From Coturnix japonica (taxonomy: Eukaryota > Chordata > Aves > Galliformes > Phasianidae): a stretch of DNA of 64,000 nt. The position numbers and the translations under genes are program-made. Under the pieces are notes generated by a model. It searched no databases. It was not told the origin of the DNA and saw only the letters and a program-made list of their open reading frames with translations. The stretch covers positions 16,839,293 through 16,903,292 of the forward strand of contig NC_029527.1 in assembly GCF_001577835.2 (NCBI RefSeq). Reading direction: 5' to 3'. Of the stretch, positions 11,429-26,400 are shown in pieces. Each line of letters starts with the position of its first letter. Position 1 is the stretch's first letter.

Positions 11429-14400
11429 CTGCAGGAGAGGTGGCATGTGAGGGGCAGGCAGCATGGGGATGTCTGCCAGCCCTGCTCCCCCACCTGCCTC
11501 ATGATGCCTCAATCCCGGCTGGAGCCAGGATGGAGAGCCTAGCACTGGGACATGGCCCCGCACCCTCCAGGTGCAGCAGGGCTTGGCTGAGTCCATTCTC
11601 TCACATTGAGGCAGAGGGAGAAAATACAACAGAAAACCCTGCAGGGAACTTCCTAGCATAGAGCTGTCCCTGTGGGACAGGGCATGGTGGGCTGGGTGCT
11701 GGGTCACAGCCAGGGCCACAGTGATGGTAAGTTACTGGGGACTGCATTCTTGTGCTCTGCTTCCTGTGAGCATCAGAGGATTGGAGCCGTCTTATGCATT
11801 GGCCAACCCTGCTCCAATCTTGCCCAGTCAAGCACTGCTAAAAACATCTGGGAAGAGCTGGCCTTTGCTTCTACAAAGTTATTAACCAAGGGATGGGAGA
11901 GCGGATGCACCTGTGTGCATGTATTACATATGTGCATGGGCAGATTACACAAAGAAAAAATAATCCCTTTTCTGCAAGGCATCAAATTGCTTGGTTACAA
12001 AACACCTCCAGCTATTCCCTCTTCAGGTAGTCCAAGGCCTGAACACAGCCAGACTTGCTTACCTGGGAGCGATATCTCTTGGCATATTTGTATATCTCAG
12101 CCATGGCGACATTTGTATTGAACTCGTTCCGGTATTTCTTTGAAAAGACAGAACAAATAGGGGAGATGCATTAACCTGATGCAGCAAGCAAGTTCAAGTC
12201 CAATCTGCAGGCATTAGCAAGATTAAAAGATTTAGACTGGCTATTTTTATTCCTGTTGAATTGATGCAGCTGGGTTTTGCCTTATTCGTTAAGGAAGCTG
12301 CATATGCTTACATGAGAAACAGTCTGAGTTTTTATAAAGTCAGCCTTAAGCGGCTGCAGCTGATAGCCCTGATCAGCCTTCGGTGCTCAAAGGCATTGTG
12401 AAGGATGGGAGAGCACCAGAGCTGGGCAGAGGAACACCCAGGGACATGCCCACTCCACAGCTGAGGCTGAACTGCTGCAGTGAGATGACTGTTGTGAGGG
12501 AGCTGCTGTGCGCTGCTGGCAAGGCTGGGATCCGGAGTGCAGCTGCCAGCTCCTGAGCTGGTACCAGGCTGGCAGGGAGCGCTGCCAGCAGGCTGCCTGG
12601 GACTCAGGGCCAGCACTGAAAGCTGGCAGCACAGGGGCTATCTGGCCACAGGGGCCAGCAGAGCCTCTTCCAAATTCCTGGCTCTTTGGCACTTCATTCT
12701 GTTTAAAACTCCCCAGTGGTGCCAAAGCCTAGTTAGTTTCAAGCAAATTTGTGGATGTTTACTGCAGCTCTGGCAGTCATTAAAGATGCTTGGAATTAGG
12801 TCAGATGAATTTTGTGTCTAGAAGTTTGAGGCAAAATATCCTTTCTCTTGTTTGCTCCCTCCAGTGCCTATCCAAGCAGGAGCTGAATGCAGCCTGCTTG
12901 CCCCATTGCCCCAGCAGCACAGCCCCACGTCCCAGCACAGCCCTGATCCCAGCATTGCTCAGTGCCTCACCCGTGACTCCTCGGCCAGGTGTGCGTTCAT
13001 CTCCTGCTCGCTGAGTGGTGGCATGTCATGGATCTGCTTGTAGTATCTCTGCACAATCTTCCTGTACTCTGGGATCTCCTTGGCGTACAGCAGTTTATTG
13101 GTTGGAGAGTCCTGGAGTGAGGGCAGAATACTGAGATCAGATGCCTTATCATTTCTAACTGAAAACCTCTTATTCTGACTGGCTGAAGCACTGGCCATCA
13201 GACAGGGCATTCAGCTACAGCTGGGCTCAGGAACCAGGTGTGGGCCTGGCTTTATGCAGACAGGAGTGTGGTATGATGGCACCAAGGTGCAAATGGCTGG
13301 GGGCAGCGGTGCATGTAGAGCACGTCAGGTGCTGCAGGTTATCACCTCCTGCCTGTAATAATCCCTGCCTGGCTTCTATGCCAGTGATGGTGGTCTCACT
13401 GAGTGCATTATAATTGCAGCAAGGACAGGCTGAAAAGTGTGTGTGGTTATGGGGGTGGTTTGCTGCAGGCAATGCACTGCAAATGCATGTACCACTGCTG
13501 TGTTAGATAATCCACTTCTGCTCTGTGGCACCATGTGTGGATAGTGGTAATGAGGGATAGGCTGCTGAATGTGTCACTCTGGTCTCTTGAGCAGCCAGCT
13601 TGATTTAAATCAAAGAACAAAGCTGAACTTTGTCAGTTGATATGTTGCTCTTGGATTTTTAATGTAGCTTTGATTTATTCTGCATTGGCTAACTCAGCCT
13701 GTCTGACCTATATTGAGTGCATGGAAAGTAATTAACAGAAAATACAGCGAGTTTTCTTTTGATTAATGTAGGCATGGACAAAGCAATCTTAACCTTTTGG
13801 CCACATGGTACCAGCACAGGCATAAACCCCACTTGTGCTCTTTGCTAACACAAGCATGAATGATTCTAACCTTGAGGCAGTGCTGTCCTGCTGACATCAT
13901 TACCCCAGGAATGAACCTGGCTGACTCCAGTGCTGTAACCAAGAGGGAAAAGAACCCCAGGTTCTGGGACAGGAGGGGAGTGAGATCAATGTGTCCCCTT
14001 GCCCTGACATGCTCCCTGGTGCTGGCAGGTGAAGTGGGGGAGGAAGGCTCTGCAGACAAAACAAGCCCAGCAGGGTTCTGGCTGTGGATATGGCATCTCC
14101 TGCTGCACAAGCAGTAAATAAGGAAGCCAGAGGTAACTGCAAGCTGCTGTAGCAATATGTGGGAAGGCTGCAGGGGAAATAGGCACTGAGCCCCAAAGCG
14201 GTTTACTTTCAAACACAATGACAAGGCACTGCAGGAATAGAGCCAAGTTACAGAGCCTGCTTACAACATTTCTTTTTTTTCTTTTTTTTCTTTCCCTTGG
14301 AAACACAACAGAAGCCCATGCTGGAAATCCATGCTGGAAAGCCATGCTGCCTCCTTTCTGTTGTTTTTCAAATTTGTGTCTGGTTTGTCCTCCCTCTATT

Positions 14401-17400
14401 AGGAAGAGATGAATGTTTTACTAACTGGTTGTACACTGCAGGTGTGCAGAGTGAATCTGCTCTCACATTGGCAGTATCAGAAGCTGACACCCTGTATCCA
14501 GAGGAAGAGCCTGGACAATCCCCTGGTCTAGAGTATTTGTATGTAGGCTGACTTTCCTGCTGAGGATTTATTCTCCCTGCATTACTCAACGGTTCCTTCA
14601 CTTACGCTATTGTATTCCTGCAAAATGTTTCCATCTGCTGTCTGACTCCTGCTGACCCCTCTTCCCCTCACCGGCAGCTCCACAAGGACAGAGTGGAGGT
14701 GTTTCGTAACTCTTGAAAAAAATGTCCCAAACCCAAACAAACAAAAATCCAGTGCTCATTACATCTTCCTCCGGAGTTAATCTCTCCCAGGACGGGCTTC
14801 CTGGGGACGTGCTGAGCAGTGTCCCTCCTTTGCCACAAGGGCCCTTACGTCACACACCCAGCTCTGGGAGAGGGGCAGTTTTCAGCATTTGCTATAAAGC
14901 TGCTGTTGTCAGGAAGTTTCAAATGCCAGCAACCAAGGTAAAGCAGCAAGTGTGTGCCCGAAGCAGGAGTAAGCAGGGATAACTCATCCTTAGATACATT
15001 CAGACCTCAATGGCATGAAACCAGGCACATGGCTCACAGCCCACTGCAGGGGATTAGGGCAACCTCTGACAGCCCCTTCCCAGCCCCACATGCTGCTTTG
15101 TGTCTCGCTGGCCAGAGCCATGGTGCGATGTCCCCTCTGGACCATACCTTGCCCAGCTGCAGGTCGGACAGTGAGCAGGCGTCAATGAAGGCCTGGGCGA
15201 TCACAGAGAGACAGGCGTCGATGTGGTCAGTCTTGTCAATGTCAAAGACGAACTGGGGGTTCTTCAGGATGTTGACCCAAAACCTCAATGGCAGGCTGCG
15301 GGGAAACAGGCCAGAAACAAACACTGGGTGAATTTCCAGGGGAGAGAGGGGATGCAGAAAGGTGATGATAGAATGTGAATCAAAGAGAGGAAAAAAAGAT
15401 GAGGAGCAAAGTTCTGTTCTTTAATCACCTCCTGGCACTGCATGTTCCCCTGCCTACCTAGAGGGGCAAGCACCTGCTCAGGCCCCACATACAGCCCTAC
15501 CCAGGTGAGTAGGGTAGTTTGCCTCACTCCCCCAGCAGCTGTGGGCTGGGCGTGCTGCTGGAGGGGCTCGAGCACTTCTGCTCTGAGGGCTCTCCAATCC
15601 AGCTTACTCATGGAGTTTTGTAGTGACAGTGTCAGCTCCTTTTCTGTTTTCCCTGACACTACCTATCCTCTGGTTTTCTTGGTAAGGCTAGCCCCATGAA
15701 ATACATGTTATATATATTTTTCCTGCTCTCATCATTTACTTCTCCAGTTTCTTCAGTGCAACATGGTACATTGCTTGCCCTGGCTACTGGCATTCTTCAG
15801 CAGCTGGGGAGGAAAATCTGTAGAGGTCTTTGCTCTACTGGCAATTAAGGTAATGAGGGCTGGGCAGATCTGCAGTCCACACGTCAGTGCACACCTGCTG
15901 TCCCAGACAAATCAGATTTTGCTTTTCACATTGTGCTGGAGTTACTGCCCTTGCAGCCTCACAAGTGCAGTGATGCCATCAGCCTCCTTGCTCTGCTTTA
16001 AGTCCCTTGCTCTCTTCCTTGCTCTGTCCCCCCTCACTCTGGCTCTTCCATGCCATTCCTCAGCACATCCCTCAGCATCACTGCCAGCAGCCCCTGGTGC
16101 TGTGTACCCCAGGCAGAATGCTGCCACAGCAGCAGCTCCTGGGGTGCTGAGCACCCTCCAGCCTCAGCTTGGTGTCAGAGAGAAGTGAGGAGAAGGGTAC
16201 CCAGGGGCTGGAAAGATGGAAATCAAATGAAAAGGAGCCAGGTGTGGATTTTAACGTCTGTGTGGCTTTTAAGATCTGATGCGACTTTTGGAATCTACAT
16301 CAAATTCTTCAGTGCTTGCAGCTTACATTTTTGCTGCCTCCTGCCATCCATTCCCTCTCCTGTTTCTCCTTAATTATGTGTATTACTGTGCCCATTCCTT
16401 CCACCCTTTATTTGCCTGTGCCTGCTCTTCTAGCTCTGTGCTTGTTCAGAGCCCTCCAGCCCACATTTTCTCTCATCTTTCAACCCCTCCCTGTTTTTCA
16501 TGGCCCTCACTGGTTCTGCTTTTAGCAGCCTGGTGCTTAATGCAGGACACCGAGGCTCTGCAGCTGCTGCTCCTTTCCGAAAAAAGGAAGGAAAGAAGAG
16601 GACTCTTCCAAACCTGTTGGTCTTCCAGATGTGCATGGTGTCAGGGTCTGTGATCCCTCTTTTCTCTGCTTGCTCCTCTAGGAAGTCAAAGAAATACTTG
16701 ACGGCCACAGGCGGCTTGTCATCTTGGATGCTCAGAATGGCTTTGAACAAGTCATCCAGGAACTTCTGCAGCGTGCCCTGTGGGACAAGCACACACAGTG
16801 GGGGCTGCAGAAAGCAGCAGCACCTGAGCCCTGAAAACCAGCGTGAGGGGCTGTGACCATGTGCACCAGGGGAAGTACTTGGCTGCCAGCTGGATACGCC
16901 ACGAGAGGGAGGGGGTGCTGGAGCAAGGAGGGAAAGGTTTGTTTGTGCATACTGATATAATTAGCTCGCATTTGGGTTTAATTTCTTTTGGCATTGAGAT
17001 TTTCTTTCGTACTGCTGGGATCTCGCATCTGTGATTGTTCTGCACAGTAAATACAAAAAAGCCTGGAGACTGCTGGCCATGCTTGTGATCTCTGCTCCAG
17101 TGAAGCATCATGCTGGGACTAAAGATGGTCTGGGAGCCCAACTGCTGGAGCTGAGCACTCACAGTGAGTGGGGAAGTTCAAATCTGAATTAAGGCCACAC
17201 AGACATCCCTCTTCCATTCATCTTCCCAGCAGGATCCCTCTGTTGGAGATGGGCTCAGGTCTAAATCTGCACAGTGAGCCCTGAGGCGGTCAGCATCCTT
17301 CCATGGCTGGAGATGCCAGACCTGCACTCAGGGAGATCATGTGGGGCTCCCGCAGCAGTGCTGCCCTCAGGGGGAGCTGGGAAGCAGAGGAATGAAGGAG

Positions 17401-20400
17401 GCAGCAGAGCCCAGCAGCCCCACTGGAACCTCTCCAAACATTCATGACAGATGGTTCTTAAAGCCCTTTGGGAGTGACTGGCCTTGCAGCAGTCCTGCCT
17501 TAAACCAGGTTTCTTGCTACAGACTGCAAGCAACAATCCCACCTGCTGTAAGCAAAAGTGCCCTCAGCTCCTACCTTTGTAGAGAGCAGCCTGGTCAGGT
17601 AGATCTCTGGCAGGACTTTCTTCCTATGGCTCTGTCTGTGGGACTTCTTATGCTCCACTGATTCGTCAGTTGGGAGAACCTGGTGCAACACATAACACAA
17701 GTTCAGAACACTCCTCCCTGGATGCGTCACACTGAACTCTCCTTAACTATAGAATTTCAGCTGCATATAGAATCCAATTGAAAACCATTTACTGTGTTAT
17801 AAATTCAGCCTTACATGTCTTTAAAAAGTAATTCCTAATGGTCAGTTCTGCTGATATTTGTCTCTTTTGGTGTCTCCATTGTCTCTCAGTCTAGACAAAG
17901 GAATGGAACAATCGGCCTCGCTGAGATGATGCCTGTTTGCCTTTCTGGCCTCTGTGAAGTGCTCCTGTGTGGCTGCAGTTGAGGTTCCCAGAAACAAAGC
18001 AGGAGGTTTCCGTGGAAAGCAGCTTTTCTTAGGTTTGGAAAAAATGCAAGTACAACCAGCCAGTGCTCGTACTATGGCCTTTTGAAAAGCAAAAATAAAT
18101 ATTCTGCTGGTCAGTTAATTACTGATGACCTAGCAAGCCATGTAAGTATATCTTGGCATTGTTTCAGATGTGAGCATTCGGTTTCCTGTTCTCTCTCCCT
18201 CCTCGCCCTGTGTATATGTGTGCGTGCATTGTGTGTACTCCATCTGAGCATGGAAAATTCAGCAGAGAAAAATGCTCAAGCTATAAAATACTGTTGTTGT
18301 CCATAACACTTCTTCTCATAACAGCTTTTAACAGTGTTTAGCACTTTGTCAATCTGGAGCAGTGCACAAGCAGGAACTCATAAATCTTGCTGGCCCTGGG
18401 AAGGGGCAGAGTGCCAGCAACTCCTGCGAGGAGATCCCTCCAAGGCCGCGGGATGCTGCTGGCAATGCTGCTCCACGCTCAGATCATGGTGCTGAACTCT
18501 GGCTGCTGATGGCTGGATTGGGCCGCAGCAATTACTGGCCTGTCTTGCTAATTTTTTATTATGTTCCACAGAGCTAAAGCTTTTCTACAGATAACCCTTC
18601 TGCTCCAATTAGGGCCTTTGTGAAGGGAACTGCTGATCCAGCCTGTTCATCACATCCGATGCTTCGGCCCATGGAGATGAATTAAGTCAGCATCAGTGAG
18701 GATGAAAAGATTTTCTTTTCTTTTGTACAAACACTGAAAAAAGTGGGAGCTCAGAAACTTCTCTGCAGGTGAGAAGAAAGATCACCACACACACACACAG
18801 CCCCACCGACCACCTTCACCCCAGCAGTACTCAGGTCAGGTCCTGCCACCAAGGTGAGTGTGGGCCCCAGCCCTGCTGGGTCTCAGACATCTCCAGTCAC
18901 AACAACTGCTGCATCATGGACCTGCCTGCAGGGCAGCTCCTCTTTGCTGTGACCCCTGTGTTCAGCACCATAGAATCAAAGAATGGATTGGTGGTAAGGG
19001 ATCTTAAGCCCCCCCCCAGCCTCACCCCTGCCATGTTCTGGTTGCCCCCTACCAGCTCAGGCTGCTCATGACCTTATCCATGACCTTGGGCAACTCCAGG
19101 GATGGTGCACCCACAGCTCTGGACAGCCTGTGCCAAAGTGACAGCCGCAGCCCCCTCTCTCTGTTAATGGGCAGTCTTTGTAAGGGCAAGCATTGTAACA
19201 GAGACAACAACCAGACTAAGGTAAGCACCTGGTTGCCCCATGCTGCTGCCAGGAGCAGCATGTGGCCAGACACTGCCCCATCGCCACACAATGCAGCACA
19301 GCCATGCCCACAGCCACACGATGAGCACGGTACTCACCAAGTGGAAGTACTTCTCGGTGTCCAAATCCTTCACTGTGAAGAACAAGAGAGATACAACAGC
19401 TCAGTCTAAGCACCTACATGAGGATGCGTGTTTGCTATCCCAAAGAAGCACTAGTGCCCAGCTTTGATTTCTGCTCCCAGTGATCTCGGCACCTTTCTCA
19501 GCATGGAATCACACCACACTGCAGGGCCTGGGGAATATGGCTGCCAATTCTCAGCATCACCTCAGAGCCACCCTTGAAACATGCAGGTGCTACTGCTGCA
19601 GGGAAAGGGCCTTACCTCTGTTCAGTGTGCCGTCCTTCTTGTCTGACAGGCTCATGGCCAGGGATGCCCCCTCGGGGATCTGCAGAGGGAAGCGCAGCCA
19701 CCAGTGAGTGCCTGGCAGCTCCTGGCCCTGGCGATCCAATACCAGCCACGGTCACCCTGCCACCAGCCTGCCCCTGCTCCCCAGCATGGGAACTGGCAGC
19801 AGCACCCTGCCCTGCTGGGAGAGGCTTTTTTAAAGTGCAAATACACGCCAGTGATGCCCTCAACTCCAATGGGAATTGGGCAAGTACATGTATCCAAGAT
19901 AAAGCTTTGGCACATCTACAGCAGGTAACTTGAAGAAGAAGGAGCACTGAGTGGTGCAGGCGCTGCTTGGCCTCTCCCAGGGGGGAGCAGGAGCCCGCAG
20001 GACAGGGGCTGCTCTTCGTTCTGCGCTGGGCTCCAGCACAGCGGGCACGGCGCCAGCAGCGGCACTGCTGCACAAATAATAATGCTAATCAGCACGCAGC
20101 TCTGATTTTCCATGCGCTGCTGCAGACTGGTGAGGATTGTGCTTCCAGGCAGACTGGGGAAACCAAATAAACTTTCTGCTTTCATTTAGTTTTAAAAGGA
20201 AAACTGGTCAGGAGAACAATTTGGTTCACCACATTGCCCCACATGTTTGGCCTCCATCCCCAGTGGCATCCCTAGCCCCACTCTAAGGGCAGAGAGCAGC
20301 AGCTCCAGTGGCAGCAGGGCACGGCCTGACAGCTCAGTGATGCTGATCAGCTCAGCTGAGGCCATTGGAAATTGAAGGCTTTTTTTTTTTTTTCCCCTGT

Positions 20401-23400
20401 TCTTTCTGTTGTCAGTAATAACTTGTTTTGCATGAAGAGTGTTTAATTAGTTTCAGTGTGTTGCAATATTAAAAAGCTCCTCGCCAGGGCAGATGTCTAT
20501 TCCCCAGAAGCTCTTGCGGAGCTATGGCAACCTTCCTGCTTGGCCCCAGTAATCCTGTTTTTGGAGGGGGAACCGCCACTTACACCTGGGTCCATGCAGG
20601 CTCTGAGGAAGCAGAGCTTGTCTGCAGCACCCACGGATCTACCTTGTAATGTGCCAATGTGTTGAGCTTCTTCCTGCCGTCCTCCACCACCGAGGTGTCA
20701 TCGAGGTCCCGCAGGATGTAGCTGTCAGTGCTGGTAGCAAACCACTCTGTGTGGGGAGGGCAGAGGTGAGCAGGCAGCCAGGCAGCTGCTTTTGGAAGCA
20801 CCCCATAGCCAAGGCACTGTGGGGCTGCACATGGGGCCACCAAGGGACAGTGGTCGCTCCTGAGGGGTAGAGCCTGGGGACAGGGGGTTGTGCCCTAGGC
20901 ACCAGGGAGAGAAGGGGGGCCATGATGCTGCCCCAGCCTAGCAGTCCCTCCATGAGGACACCCTCTGGCACTGAGCATCAGCCCTGCTTGGCACGCAGAC
21001 ATGAGGCCAGTGTGGTTTCCTCCTTGCAGCACCAGGCTTGGATCCTTAAATTCTACAAAAAGGGGTTGGCCACAGGGTAGATAAGTGACACAACCAAACC
21101 ACACGGCTAGACAGAGGTCCATGGGTTCATTTATAGCTGCTCATGGAGAGGTACATTAACAAGCCATGTGCAGGCCTAAGATAGTTTTAGAGGGTACATC
21201 CACTCCAGGGATTAACAGTAGGCTTCAAAAAGAGAAAATCCAAGCACCCTTCTGCTCAGCTCAGGCTTTTGTAAAGCTTCTTTCTAATGACATCTCCCTC
21301 CTGTCCGGCAGGGTCCAGTCCTATCCCTTAATCCCAAAGACCACCCTCAGGAGTTTGTCTCCATCCTGCCCTCTCAACAGTGCTCCTTCACCCAGCACCC
21401 TCCAGGAGACCCCAGGGGCTGGTGTGCAACATCAGCTCCCTCATCTAGAGGTACAGTCTGGCACACCCTTACCCAGGTCGACGTCTTCCACTCTTGGCCA
21501 CTGAGAGTAAGGGATATTCTTGCAGAAGGCCTCCAGGATCTTCTCCTTCACTTGGCTGAGTGTGTCTGTGTCCATAGCCCTGACACTCAGGGAGTCCATC
21601 CCGCAGCCTTGGAAGGAGACGTTGAGGTTCTGTGGGCAGAGGCCATTTTAAGGTTGGGCAGGGATGCACAGAGCTCTGGGGCTGAAGTCAGGCTGAACAA
21701 AGGCTGTCATCTACAGTTTACTGATAGCAAAAGTGCTGATTTATGCTCCTTGGCAACGGAAAGATTCAATTTATTGATGGAGCCCTGAGGGTGTAAGGCT
21801 GTGCCCTGCTCTCCTGCTGCCCTGCTAATGGGCCTGGGCCCTGACACACAGACCACCTCTGTGGCAGGAAGGAGTGCAGGTCTGCCCCCACTGCCACCAC
21901 ATCCTCAGTTTCTCAGCTCTGACCAGTCGCTGATGGGGCCACCAGGGCTCACTGCCCTCCTCTGCCGGACGCAATGGGCTGAGTGCTCCGGTGTAAACAA
22001 GCTTTGAGTCCACTAAAGAGCAAGTGTGGGCATTGACCTCCACCAGCATCCAGTACCCCGCCAAAGAAGGAACCTGCGCCAGCTGTAAGGGGCTTTGGGC
22101 TGCCACAGACACCACTCACTCCTTGGGAACACCTGGCTTCTGCCAGTTCTGCCACACAAGGAGTAATGTGGTGCAGGCACCTCCTCCCTGCACATGCTCC
22201 ACCTGGCCCAATGCCACAGAGCTGACCCAAGGCAGCCCCTGCCCTGCCTCCACCCTGCTCTCCTTGATGTACAGAAACCAGGGGCCTCTGTGCCTCCATT
22301 CTGCTTTGAGAGCAGTCCTGAAGCCAGCCAGCTACTTGATCTGCAAGCTGTGGTCAGGATGCTGTGCCGAGCCCAGGAGCAGTGCTGCTGTGAGCATGGG
22401 AAGGACACCCATCAATGTGAGCCCAACATCTGGGATTATCACAGCCCACAGGCTCCTTGCGATCACTGCTGTAGCAGAAATGCTAAGTCACAGCTTTAAA
22501 CACTGACTGAGCACCTGGTAGGAAGGCAGGACCAACCCAGGGAACATCAGGTGCATGCAGTGTACCTGAGTGACTGGAAGGGTAGAGCCCAGATCCATCC
22601 CTTGCCAGACCTCATTTAAGGGTTGGCAGTGGAGGTGAGGGCATATCTTGATGGGGATCCTTGCATGCTTGAGGTCTGCTGAAGGTAAGTAGCTCTTTTC
22701 CTTCATTTCTGTGGCTGCTGTGCTTGGGCTCATTCTCATTTGCTGCAGCCAAAGACATTGCCACCCTGTTATTACTGTGCTAGTTTCCTTCCCATTATAG
22801 CATTACAACTGAGCCAGAATCTTCTCACTGCTAGCACAGATGCTGATTTGCTTTACCTCTCTGAACATGGCAGAACAAACCACCTCTAACCAGAGCTACA
22901 CTGGTGGCCACAAAGGCCAGACATGCAAACCAGCAGCTACCACAAGTCTCATTCTGCAGTGGGAGCCCTGTGGCAGCAAGGTGCAACGAGCACTAACTCT
23001 CACTGAGGAACAAGTTGCCTCTGGTCCACCCCACCTCAAGTACTCACCCTTGGCTTTGCCTCGATGTTCTCCCTCAGGAGCCACTCCTCGTTGAGGGTGT
23101 ATCTGGCCTCCCCTGTGATGGCATCAATGGGGCCCTTCTCCATCTGCTGCTTGATGGCACAGTACAGCATGAAGAGTGGCTCTCCAACTGTCTCCTGGGG
23201 AAAGGGAGAGAAGTCCATGTCAGCAACGGGCCTGGTGGTGCATCCAGGGCAGGCTCTGCAGAGTAACCTAGGTCTAGAGAGACTCAGGGGTACCAACTTT
23301 TGAAAGTCCTCTTTGTGCTGCCTGGTTTGCCATTGAGATTGTGGGACTGAGGCCACTGTGTAGCCTGTGGCTCTGGGAAGTAGCACTCATACTTCTCATA

Positions 23401-26400
23401 GCACAGAGGAGGCCTGATTGCAGCAAGAGAAAGATCAGAGTCAACCATGCTGCTCCCATGTGACAACGAGCAAACAGGGCAGTTAACTTGTTACATTTAC
23501 CAAACTTCATCTTATGGGAGAGCCATGAATTGTGACAGTGCTGCAACAAGAACAAGGAGCCTAACAGGGACCAGTGATCTGTGACATGGTTCAGCAACAT
23601 GGTGTAATGCCAGATTTCTGATCCACTTATGTCTGTTACGCCAATGTGCAAAGAAAACACAAGTTATTTTCTTCAAAACACTTCAGTACTGGAGTACATC
23701 CCATTCTCCCTAATGTTCATGTGCTATTTCCTTCAGATGAGGCAAATGCAAATTACTGCGCATTCCTGTACTTTCCAACCAGCACACCCCTGTGCAGCCA
23801 TTGCTGCCATCTGAGATCCTGCTGAAGACAACAGATATTGGATGGTTTTGGTACTTCTCAGCTAGGAGCTGCTAAATCCTGTTCAATCTGCTTCTTAATT
23901 AAGACTCAGTGATTCTTTTATTCTAATTGCCTTATAATTGCTGAAGCAATTAGCTCGATGTCAATTTTGATTCAGCTGCCTTCAGCGTTAGGGCTGTGGG
24001 TACACAGCATCTGTGCAATGGTGCACATGCTTTATTTTTCCAGGGCAGGGCTGGTATGAACTTGGGGCAGGTCCATGGGTTTCCTGTCGGGATGGAAGAA
24101 GGAGAGTTGGCATGGTGAGCCAGCAGGCAGGGGTTATGCTGATACAGACGTGCGCAGGCCTCACTGCTTGCTTTCACCACTTGCACAGTGTGAACAGGAG
24201 TGCTGCTGTGCCAGCCCAATGCAAGGGGTGCTGGCATCCTGCAGCAACAACCCTGAGTAGGCACAGTGCCTGTGTCACAGCGCTCAGATGTGCAGGGGGA
24301 CTGCCCTGAGATTCAGCACCAGGTCTGGAGCCTGCTCTGTACCGCTAGGGAAACTGCTTCTGGACACAGCTCTGACCACAGTGGGAAGGGAGGAGGCTGA
24401 AGACCACAGCAGAGAGATCAACAAGTCCCATGGGTACTGCGGCTCCTCGCTGCCTGGAGCCAGCAGTGCTCTCTAGGTCATGCTGACCACATGGCACTGT
24501 GCTGCCAATGCAGAGTGCAGAGGAGCAGCCCATGCAGTGTATGCTCAGACCCTGTGCTGTATGAATGAACCAGCTCTGTCCTCAGGACATGCTGCATAGG
24601 AACCAAATAGCAGCTCAGCCTGCGAGATGCTATTTCTGTTTGTCTTCTTGGCTTTCAGACACAGAACTGTGGGACGCTATGGAGATCTGCGAAAGCGCTA
24701 ATCAGACTGCACGTTTCAAAGAAGGGAAAGAAGGGCTGGCAGCAGCAGCTGCAGATAAAACGGCAGGCCTGGAAACCTCAAACATTGTTCAGAGAATGCA
24801 TCTGGAAACAAACCAGCAGTGTCTCCGGAGCTACTTGGGAGAAAGGAAGTCTAACCAGAAGAGATCAGTGCTGATTCAGGACAAAAATTATTTCAAAAAC
24901 CACACTCTGGGGCCTTTTTTTCCTCTCCTATTGTGAATGTATTTTAATGAGACTTCATTTTCATTTTTGACTGAAATATCACAGGCTCTTAAAACTATCC
25001 GGGGCACTGCAATAAGCTTGCAGTAATGAAGCGCACAGCTCTAGCTGGCACTACTTGGGCTGCTTTGTGCACAGAGAGCGAAGGTTTTATGCTCTTGGGA
25101 AAAGGGTTCAGAGCACAGACAGGCTTCAGTATCACTGTTCCATTAACAAGGCCAACAAGGCATCAGAGATGTCCTCCAGGAACACTCTATAGTTATTTCA
25201 AATGAGTCCTTGTGAGGCTTGTATGAGGGAAATATAGAAAGGAGCTGCTTCTCGCAGGTGCCAGGTAATTTGGGGATAATTATCTATTTGTGTAATGTGA
25301 CAAATACAATCCCAACTCCATCCCCCAGGCAAAACTTTGGGAAGCTTGGACCCAGGTCTGAGTGCTGTATCCCAGGACCTTGGCTTTCACTCAGCCATCA
25401 GTATCCCATCAGGCATGGGGCAGAATGGCACTGAGGGGAGGCAGTTCTCAGTATTTTCCACTGAAGTAGTAGCATAAAGTGTAGACGCAGACCACATTAT
25501 TGGTGATTCTCACACAGTTTTGCAACCAGGATCTGCATCAACTGTGCAAACACTGCAAGTTTTCCAGTCCTCTCTGATTCCAGCCCCAAGAAGCAAGTTT
25601 CCTGCTGCCTCCTCTGACAGCTCCTGAATGCTGTCACCTTTCAGAGGGACAAAACCTCTGCTTTCAGGTGACCTCTACACGTGCAGCTGTGAGTAGCTGT
25701 GGCCTGCCTCTTCTTCCCAGCTGAAGACATCACCTTTAAATCATTTTTGCCCAAAACATAAGCGGATGGACTGCTAGTCACAGCATTAATATGAAACAAA
25801 TGTGTTGAGCATGTAGCGTTGACTTACAAGGGAAAATACAAGCTCTTGGAATTTTTCCACTGAACAATGGCAGGGACATTTGCAGCAGCTGTTTCAAATA
25901 GATGTTGTGATTAAGGGAGATCATTCAGGAATGAGAACCAGACCCATTGTCACACATCTGACAGCATAGTGCTGCAGGCAGGCAGGAGACTTTTTAACCA
26001 AGGAATGCCTCTCTAAGGGCAACAGAGAGATGCAAGGCACATGGGAGGTGCCTGACTGTCGCTAATATTTAAGCTGTTGCTCTGAGCTAGAAGCAGTCTG
26101 TGGGTAGGAGTGCTTCAGTGACTTTGTGTTTGGCTTTTGCAGTGAGGAAGGTACTGGTTCTGCTCAGACTGCTGAGAGCCCTCAGTCCCTGCACACAGCA
26201 GCCTGCACTTGTTTGGAGCCCCCTCCTGCAGGGACAGCCTGAGCTTCTTCCTCCCCATGTCAGCAGGTAGCAGCTTCTACTCCAGTGAGGGCCCCTACCT
26301 CCACCCTATTATGTGATGTGTCCTTGGAAATAAAATCTTCACTGCATTTTGTTACAACAGACATTTACTGTTCATGCCAAGAGAGCATGAAGCTGCACCA